Shown here: positions 3,960 through 5,741 of the stretch, piece after piece
How the letters are laid out: each line of letters begins with the position of its first letter
Numbering within the stretch: the stretch's first letter is position 1
Assembly: GCA_937967645.1 (NCBI GenBank)
Contig: CALBTT010000186.1
Coordinates: 1-5,741 of the forward strand
Reading direction: 5' to 3'
Length of the DNA stretch: 5,741 nucleotides
DNA from: an uncultured Zoogloea sp.
Lineage (GTDB): Bacteria > Pseudomonadota > Gammaproteobacteria > Burkholderiales > Rhodocyclaceae
Translations under genes and position numbers: made by a program
Notes under the pieces: model-generated
Told to the model about the DNA's origin: nothing
The model's input: only the letters and a program-made list of their open reading frames with translations
Database searches by the model: none

Positions 3960-5473
3960 GGCGCTTCCGCGGCGAAGCGGTCACGCAGCAGGTTCTTCTG
4001 CACCTTGCCCATGGTGTTGCGGGGCAGGTCATCCACGAAGAAGACCCGCTTGGGCACCTTGAAGTTGGCCACCGCGCCCTTCAGGCTGCCGATCACATCG
4101 GCCTCGCTGAGGGCGGCGCCGGCCTCGGCCACCACCACCGCGGCGACGGCTTCGCCGAAGTCCTTGTGGGGCAGACCGATCACGGCGGACTCCTTCACCC
4201 CGGCCATCTCGTCGATGTAGGACTCGATCTCCTTCGGGTAGACGTTGTAGCCACCGGTGATGATCAGGTCCTTCGAGCGGCCGACCAGCACCACGTAGCC
4301 CTGGCTGTCGATCATGCCCAGGTCGCCAGTGCGGAAGAAGCCGTCTGCGGTGAACTCCTCGCGAGTCTTCTCGGGCATGCGCCAGTAGCCGGGGAAGACG
4401 TTGGGGCCGCGCACCTGCACGTGGCCGATCTCGCCCTGGGGCAGCGCCTGGCCCTCATTGCCGGCGATCCGCACCTCCACGCCCGGCAGCGGATAGCCCA
4501 CCGTACCGGCGCGGCGGGCCCCTTCGAGGGGGTTGGAGGTGAGCATCACGGTCTCGGTCATGCCGTAACGCTCGAGGATGGCCTGGCCGGTGCGCGCCTC
4601 GAACTCCTTGTGGGTCTCGGCCAGCAGCGGTGCCGAGCCGGAGATGTAGAGGCGCATGTTGGGCCCGCTGTCGCGGCCGAAGCCCGGTTGCTCGAGCAGG
4701 CGGGTGTAGAAGGTCGGCACCCCCATGAAGACCGTGGCCCGGGGCAGCAGGCGCAGGGCGGTATCCACGTCGAAACGCGGCAGCCACAGCATCAGGCTGC
4801 CGTTGAGCAGGGCGCAGTGGCAGGCCACGAACAGGCCGTGGGCATGGAAGATGGGCAGGGTGTGCAGGAGCACGTCACCGGGGCGGAAGCCCCAGTAGGT
4901 GTGCAGGGTACGGGCATTGGAGGCCAGGTTGGCGTGGGTCAGCATGGCCCCCTTGGAGCGCCCGGTGGTGCCAGAGGTGTACAGGATGGCGGCGAGGTCG
5001 TCGGCGGCGCGGGCCACCGTCTCGAAGTCCGTCGCGCAGGCCGCGGCCTGCTCCGGCAGGCTGCCCTCGCCGGCCTCGCCGAGGGTCAGCACATGGGGCA
5101 CCCCGGCCTCGGCGGCCAGCTCCTTGAGGAGGGCTTCGCCCTGGGGCCGGCACACCACCAGGCTGGGCTGGGCGTCGCCGAGAAAATAGGCCAGCTCGCT
5201 GCGCTGGTAGGCCGTGTTGAGGGGCACGAAGACCGCCCCGGCACGCAGGCAGGCGAGGTAGAGGAACAGCGCTTCGGGCGACTTCTCCACCTGCACCGCC
5301 ACCCGGTCGCCGGGCTTCAGGCCGAGGCGGACGATCAGGCTGGCGATGCGGCTGCTGGCGGCATCCAGTTCGGCATAGGGGTAGCGGCGCCCTTCGGCGG
5401 TCTCCAGCGCCGGGGCATCGGTGTCGGCCGGAAAGCCGGCCTTGAGCATGAGGTAGAGGTTCTGGTTGTTCAT
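3956..5473 (-). CDS. matB: Malonyl-CoA synthetase (MatB-type acyl-CoA ligase)
   Basis: This 505-residue ANL-superfamily ligase activates malonate (possibly methylmalonate) to malonyl-CoA with ATP and CoA in the cytoplasm. Motifs are the P-loop YTSGTTGRSKGA at 165-176, PIFHAHG at 207-213, RYGMTET at 302-308, RTGDLG at 381-386, GGYNVYP at 407-413 and the catalytic Lys490 in PRNTMGKVQK. Arg302 replaces the Gly commonly found before YGMTE in fatty acyl-CoA ligases. An Arg here is typical of malonyl-CoA synthetases, where it is thought to bind the free carboxylate. RVAVQVEKSPEAL and GAVFVPLNTAYQRSEL also closely resemble known MatB. The start at 5473 follows AGAAGAG at seven bases and lies 17 bases after the upstream stop. 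The same frame stays open to the window end, but the extra residues come from non-coding frame and adapter. It overlaps the downstream GlcG-type gene by four bases. Confidence 0.92.
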   Translation of the reverse strand: MNNQNLYLMLKAGFPADTDAPALETAEGRRYPYAELDAASSRIASLIVRLGLKPGDRVAVQVEKSPEALFLYLACLRAGAVFVPLNTAYQRSELAYFLGDAQPSLVVCRPQGEALLKELAAEAGVPHVLTLGEAGEGSLPEQAAACATDFETVARAADDLAAILYTSGTTGRSKGAMLTHANLASNARTLHTYWGFRPGDVLLHTLPIFHAHGLFVACHCALLNGSLMLWLPRFDVDTALRLLPRATVFMGVPTFYTRLLEQPGFGRDSGPNMRLYISGSAPLLAETHKEFEARTGQAILERYGMTETVMLTSNPLEGARRAGTVGYPLPGVEVRIAGNEGQALPQGEIGHVQVRGPNVFPGYWRMPEKTREEFTADGFFRTGDLGMIDSQGYVVLVGRSKDLIITGGYNVYPKEIESYIDEMAGVKESAVIGLPHKDFGEAVAAVVVAEAGAALSEADVIGSLKGAVANFKVPKRVFFVDDLPRNTMGKVQKNLLRDRFAAEAP

Positions 5474-5490
5474 GTGGGTTCTCTTCTCGT

Positions 5491-5700
5491 TCAGACGATC
5501 ACTTGTTCCTGCCAGCACAGCCGGGCCACTTCGAGCACCAGCTTGCCACGCACCGTTCCCTGGCGGCTCCTGGAGAGGGCTTCGGCAACGGACTCCAGGG
5601 GCATCACGTCGATCTCCGGCAGCTGCAGCCGGCCCTCGGCACACAGCCTGGCCAGGTGCTCCAGCTGGGCCTGGTCGGCCTTGGCGACGATGCGCTGGGC
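5491..5700 (-). CDS. MDR-family oxidoreductase, C-terminal fragment (cut by contig end)
   Basis: Sixty-nine codons plus stop (TGA at 5493-5491) remain; the rest lies beyond the contig end. The sequence LARLCAEGRLQLPEIDVMPLESVAEALSRS is split by me as LARLCAEGRLQL and IDVMPLESVAEALSRS; with RGKLVLEV after it, it is the typical C-terminus of medium-chain dehydrogenases/reductases (zinc-type alcohol dehydrogenases and NADPH:quinone oxidoreductases). About 12 residues follow the usual end. Catalytic and cofactor motifs are missing, so zinc dependence and substrate cannot be told. It lies 17 bases upstream of matB on the same strand and is probably in the same operon. The frame continues into adapter sequence past 5700, and those residues (such as LFRS) are artefact. 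Confidence 0.75.
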   Translation of the reverse strand, partial: AQRIVAKADQAQLEHLARLCAEGRLQLPEIDVMPLESVAEALSRSRQGTVRGKLVLEVARLCWQEQVIV

Positions 5701-5741
5701 AGATCGGAAGAGCACACGTCTGAACTCCAGTCACGAATCAC
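5701..5741. other. Illumina sequencing adapter and index remnant (artefact)
   Basis: Positions 5701-5734 match the standard Illumina TruSeq read-1 adapter, starting AGATCGGAAGAGC and ending CCAGTCAC. The seven bases at 5735-5741 fall where the index begins. On the - strand this translates to the well-known contaminant peptide GVQTCALPI. The genome sequence in this window therefore ends at 5700. Confidence 0.97.

Noticed and set aside
5474..5734. An 87-residue N-terminal extension of MatB in the same open frame
   Set aside because: Its first residues are translated adapter and the rest overlaps the oxidoreductase fragment in another frame. The MatB domain begins normally at Met 5473.

Overview
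The window looks like a piece of a chromosome from a high-GC proteobacterium. A betaproteobacterium, perhaps of the Rhodocyclales, is my best guess. Reasons are the G+C-rich catabolic genes, a malonyl-CoA synthetase very like the rhizobial/betaproteobacterial MatB type, an IPTL-CTERM-type sorting tail, and a dispersed GTAG-headed REP palindrome. It is probably a draft or metagenomic contig: its last 41 bases are Illumina adapter and index sequence, not genome.

Layout. (1) Positions 1-1693, + strand: a catabolic operon. It holds the last 38 codons of an HMGL-type 4-hydroxy-2-oxovalerate aldolase (DmpG/BphI/MhpE family), a short-chain dehydrogenase (134-880), and an Asp/Glu/hydantoin-racemase-fold protein (956-1693) in which both usual catalytic cysteines appear replaced. 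(2) Positions 1795-3260: a visibly lower-G+C segment with one - strand gene. It encodes an exported DUF11-like protein with a VPTL-type C-terminal sorting signal (1838-3178). (3) Positions 3261-3517: a decayed second copy of the racemase-like gene's 3' end, then an 88-bp REPIN-like double palindrome and a 12-bp tandem repeat that runs into the next gene's stop codon. (4) Positions 3513-5700, - strand: a second operon transcribed toward the first. In its transcription order it holds the 3' end of an MDR-family (zinc-type alcohol dehydrogenase/quinone oxidoreductase) gene, matB, and a GlcG/HbpS-family gene coupled to matB by an ATGA overlap. (5) Positions 5701-5741: adapter.

The main structural observation is that the foreign-looking surface-protein gene sits between two imperfect direct repeats of roughly 180 bp (1618-1794 and 3261-3444). 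Each repeat consists of the racemase-like gene's 3' end plus the REPIN. The left REPIN is cut in its right arm and the right one is intact. The simplest reading is that the ancestral locus was two convergent catabolic operons separated by one REPIN, and that the surface-protein segment arrived flanked by homologous sequence.

Function. The operons together suggest breakdown of an organic acid or aromatic-derived compound: aldolase, NAD(P)-dependent dehydrogenase, racemase/decarboxylase-fold enzyme, malonate activation to malonyl-CoA, an oxidoreductase and a GlcG-type accessory protein. The actual substrate cannot be read from the sequence.
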